From Clostridium sp. CAG:411 (GTDB taxonomy: Bacteria; Bacillota; Clostridia; Lachnospirales; Lachnospiraceae), in contig FR899741.1 of assembly GCA_000437275.1 (NCBI GenBank), forward strand, positions 206,372 through 220,966: 14,595 bases of DNA. Direction: 5' to 3'. Below, one piece after another: positions 12,455-14,595 of this stretch. Under the pieces are notes generated by a model. It was given only the letters and a program-made list of their open reading frames with translations. It ran no database searches and was not told where the DNA came from. Positions within the stretch are counted from its first letter, which is position 1. Every line of letters starts with the position of its first letter. The position numbers were made by a program, and so were the translations under genes.

Positions 12455-13307
12455 CGCAATACCAGTTTATTCAAAAACACTCTCCAGAATTCGGTGTCAG
12501 ATGGCTTCTCAGAATGTTTAATATCTGTCCAAATGCTTATTACAATTACTTGAAAGATCGTAAATCAGAGTATAGGAAAATCAAAGCATCCATACAACGA
12601 ATGATTGTTAAAATATACCACGAGAACGATGGAGTTCCTGGGTATCGAATGATGCGTAATTATCTAGTTCTAGAAAATGTAATTTACTCGTATGCTACAA
12701 TTTTTAAATATATGCACGAACTAGGCTTACAATCTATTGTCAGACGTAAAAAGCCAGAATACAAAAAGGGAAAAGCCAACAAGGTATTTTGTAATTTAGT
12801 CAATCGAGAATTTAATGTAACAGAACCGAACAAAGTATGGTGTACTGATTTTACATATATGCCAAGACCAAACGGTTCCATGCGCTATAATTGTTCGATT
12901 ATTGACCTTTTCGATCGTAGTGCCGTTGCTACCTTAAATGGATCAAATATAACTACGGAATTAGCAATTGCAACGCTTCAGAAAGCGCTAGACGTAGATA
13001 AACCAGGAAAAGGAATATTCTGCATTCAGACCAAGGAAGCCAGTATACGTCAAAAGAATTCAATGAATTCTGTGAAAAAAATTTTGTGCAACAAAGTATG
13101 AGTCGTGCTGGATGTCCTTATGACAATGCTCCAATGGAGCGATTTTACAACACATTCAAAAATGAATTCTACAATCTTTATTCATTTGCATCAGATGTAG
13201 ACCTAGATCAGAAGACTTTAGAATTCATTTATGGAAAATATAATCATAAAAGACCACATACACATAATGGTGGTCGCACTCCTCATGCAGCTCGTTATGC
13301 TGCATAG
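12421..13307 (+). pseudogene. IS3 transposase OrfB (DDE integrase), frameshifted
   Basis: The -1 frame after the slip encodes the OrfB catalytic part: RLAQYQFIQKHSPEFGVRWL, CPNAYYNYLKDR, GVPGYRMMRNYL, then VWCTDFTYMP with the first catalytic Asp. After KPGKGI the frame is lost near 13010-13020 and ends at 13101. The other frame continues ILHSDQGSQYTSKEF with the second Asp, then GCPYDNAPMERFYNTFKNEF with the catalytic Glu, and ends HAARYAA at 13307. The three acidic residues are thus all present but split by about a one-base deletion. No full DDE enzyme can be made without a second frameshift. The first in-frame ATG of the 5' part is at 12514. Confidence 0.88.
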
Positions 13308-13310
13308 AGA

Positions 13311-13331
13311 AAACTATCACAAAGTGTTACA
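13311..13331 (-). repeat. IS3 right inverted repeat
   Basis: AAACTATCACAAAGTGTTAC plus A, the partner of 12112-12132, starting 3 nt after the orfB stop. Confidence 0.85.
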
Positions 13332-13406
13332 ATTTTGCTTGACAACAACATTGGGACAATCGTTCGGGGTTTCTTTATATTGTTTTAAATTTTCAGGTAT
13401 TACCAT
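13332..13406 (-). pseudogene. 5' part of an unknown gene interrupted by IS3
   Basis: The ATG at 13404-13406 follows a near-perfect ribosome site, GAGGAGGTGAGC, about 7 nt upstream. The 25 codons up to the IS3 end read MVIPENLKQYK, then ETPNDCPNVVVKQN. The frame then enters the IS terminal repeat. Its continuation lies at 11681-12111 on the other side of the insertion; intact, the protein would be about 165-170 aa. The start lies 51 nt after the stop of the 335-aa gene, so the two were probably an operon pair. No family was recognised. Confidence 0.6.
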
Positions 13407-13457
13407 AATTCTGCTCACCTCCTCAAATTCAAATCTGTCAAACTATATGTAATTTAT

Positions 13458-14465
13458 CTAGTATTCCACTTTCTGATAGCCTGGAACAAATACAGCATCT
13501 GAAATATCGCTCATTTTATGCTTTCTACAAATAGTTCTATTTACATAAATATCTTTAAGCTTACATTTAATCATTTTTTTAATATAATTTTCACAATCTA
13601 TTTTTCCTCCCAAATACATATAATCATCAGAAATATCACGTATATTAATAGATTTAAATTTACTGTCTAAAGTAACCATTCCTTGCTCTTCCATAAGGAT
13701 ATTACTCAATAACTTATTAGGATTATTTAATAAGCAAAGATTACTCTCTAAAACAGGATTTTCCCCTGCATTTAATATACCCTTATATTCGATACCAGTT
13801 TTTCCCATAATCGTTACCTCTCTAGGTATTTGTTTTATTTTTCCATTTTGTATTCTAGGGCAGTCATATGCTATTATCCTAAATTCATTTTCTATATCAG
13901 TAAACTTCTCATCCTGTTCTCTACATAAAAGAGGAAATGATAGTGTATTATAAATTTGAAGTGGAAGCACCATATCACTTTTATCTGTAAATAGATTTTC
14001 TAACGAGCACATACATGCTGCATAGAAATTATTAGTTTCATCTTGACTAAGTTGCCCAATACTATCTACGTATGACATTCTAGCACCAAAAAACTCGTTA
14101 CCTATCGCAGTTTGGGTAAGCCTATCAATTTTGACATTTAATGCAATAAACTTATAATCATCATCAAATTTATCTAACCATTCTAAAGAATGATCATTTA
14201 AAATATGAAAATATGTTAGGTAAATATGCGGAATATAGTAATCAATTAATATAGAATATAGGAATTGAGGATTATGAAGGTTTCCTGCGTATTCACTTGT
14301 AAAATATGTCAATGCTTTAACCAAATTTTTTTCATAATAATTCGAGTATTCGTAACCAGTTACTGGTGGTTGCAGTAAAGCAGACAAAATATCTCTACAA
14401 TCAACAATTCCTTTTTCTATTTTTCTAGCGTAAGCCTCACCTTTTATTCCACGAATAAGAATCAT
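13458..14465 (-). CDS. Unknown 335-aa protein
   Basis: I do not recognise this protein. It begins MILIRGIKGEAYARKIEKGI and contains PPVTGYEYSNYYEKNL, an aromatic-rich helical stretch at about 50-90 (YFTSEYAGNLHN, YSILIDYYIPHIYLTYFHIL), and a C-terminal part with several Cys and basic residues (DCENYIKKMIKCKLKDIY, CRKHKM) ending DAVFVPGYQKVEY. There is no signal peptide, no clear membrane segment and no P-loop. The N-terminal LIRG recalls FRG-type starts, but the rest does not confirm that. The ATG has AGGAGG about 11 nt upstream and an extended -10 promoter behind it, so it looks expressed. It is followed by the small gene cut by IS3. An accessory two-gene module is possible, without direct evidence of function. 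Confidence 0.75.
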   Translation of the reverse strand: MILIRGIKGEAYARKIEKGIVDCRDILSALLQPPVTGYEYSNYYEKNLVKALTYFTSEYAGNLHNPQFLYSILIDYYIPHIYLTYFHILNDHSLEWLDKFDDDYKFIALNVKIDRLTQTAIGNEFFGARMSYVDSIGQLSQDETNNFYAACMCSLENLFTDKSDMVLPLQIYNTLSFPLLCREQDEKFTDIENEFRIIAYDCPRIQNGKIKQIPREVTIMGKTGIEYKGILNAGENPVLESNLCLLNNPNKLLSNILMEEQGMVTLDSKFKSINIRDISDDYMYLGGKIDCENYIKKMIKCKLKDIYVNRTICRKHKMSDISDAVFVPGYQKVEY

Positions 14466-14529
14466 TAAAGTATCATCCTCCTATGTTTAATTATCTCAAT
14501 AACTTCCGATTTGCTAAATTCATATCTAT

Positions 14530-14538
14530 ATTATATCA
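14530..14538 (-). promoter_or_regulatory. Extended -10 promoter for the 335-aa gene
   Basis: On the minus strand TGATATAAT gives a TGn-TATAAT extended -10 (TATAAT at 14530-14535), with a predicted transcription start near 14522, some 57 nt before the ATG at 14465. No clear -35 is seen at 17 nt, as is common for extended -10 promoters. The remaining bases to 14595 hold no recognised feature. Confidence 0.5.
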
Positions 14539-14595
14539 CAAAAATAACAGCAATGCAGCCGTTACCTGAAGTTTGTGTCAAGTATTCATTGGCAC

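Larger units (their letters stand above)
12112..13331 (+). mobile_element. IS3-family insertion sequence, IS150-like, inactive
   Basis: The element is 1220 bp, bounded by TGTAACAC ends. The inverted repeats 12112-12132 and 13311-13331 match at 18 of 21 positions, TGTAACACCAAGTGATAGTTT against TGTAACACTTTGTGATAGTT plus T. It carries the two-frame transposase layout of IS3 (orfA, then orfB in -1 frame) on the plus strand, opposite to every host gene. No 3-5-bp target duplication is evident (AAGT left, ATTT right). Removing the element joins two fragments of one minus-strand ORF. The orfB frameshift means it cannot move without a helper. Confidence 0.9.

Noticed and set aside
12105..13338. Target-site duplication flanking the IS3 element
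   Set aside because: The bases outside the ends (AAGT and ATTT) do not match over 3-5 bp.
14541..14595. TTGACA near the right edge as a -35 for the 335-aa gene
   Set aside because: It is about 40 nt from the TATAAT box, too far to be the paired -35; it may belong to sequence beyond the window.

Overview
The window looks like a chromosomal piece of a low-GC Gram-positive anaerobe of the class Clostridia, most like Lachnospiraceae. The reasons are AT-rich DNA, strong AGGAGG-type ribosome sites, a Zn-type HemB, the C5 (HemA/HemL) route to aminolevulinate, a CobA-HemD fusion, the anaerobic cobaltochelatase CbiK, and an XRE regulator with a desulfoferrodoxin-like tail. Every non-IS gene lies on the minus strand.

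Right to left, in the direction of transcription, the layout is as follows. (1) 14.6-11.6 kb: an extended -10 promoter, an unrecognised 335-aa gene, then a second unknown gene cut in two by a 1220-bp IS3-family element (12112-13331) whose transposase is frameshifted, then an intrinsic terminator. (2) 11.5-9.75 kb: an XRE regulator cut by an in-frame TAG just before its metal-ligand-like tail, followed by a class I (LCM-type) methyltransferase. (3) 9.75-9.26 kb: an IS200/IS605-like short element, the 3' remnant of an unknown ORF with its own terminator, and a candidate promoter. (4) 9.26-1.29 kb: a tetrapyrrole block, cobO, cbiK, hemA, hemC, cobA-hemD, hemB, hemL. (5) 1.29-0 kb: a second copy of the short element, two FtsX/MacB-type permease genes, and the start of an ABC ATPase with a TGA at codon 5.

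The tetrapyrrole genes form one pathway. HemA and HemL make 5-aminolevulinate from glutamyl-tRNA. HemB and HemC build hydroxymethylbilane. The HemD half closes it to uroporphyrinogen III, and the CobA half methylates that to precorrin-2. CbiK inserts cobalt after oxidation, and CobO adenosylates corrinoids. Precorrin-2 dehydrogenase and all protoheme-branch genes are absent, so the block points to cobalamin/siroheme. No cobalamin riboswitch is visible in front of cobO.

The most notable points are: direct copies of the short element bracketing the tetrapyrrole block; a ~213-bp MITE-like element with a perfect 22-bp inverted repeat between hemA and hemC; a CbiK with Lys in place of its metal-binding Glu; and several separate gene-breaking events in the flanks. 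No CRISPR array, tRNA or rRNA was seen.
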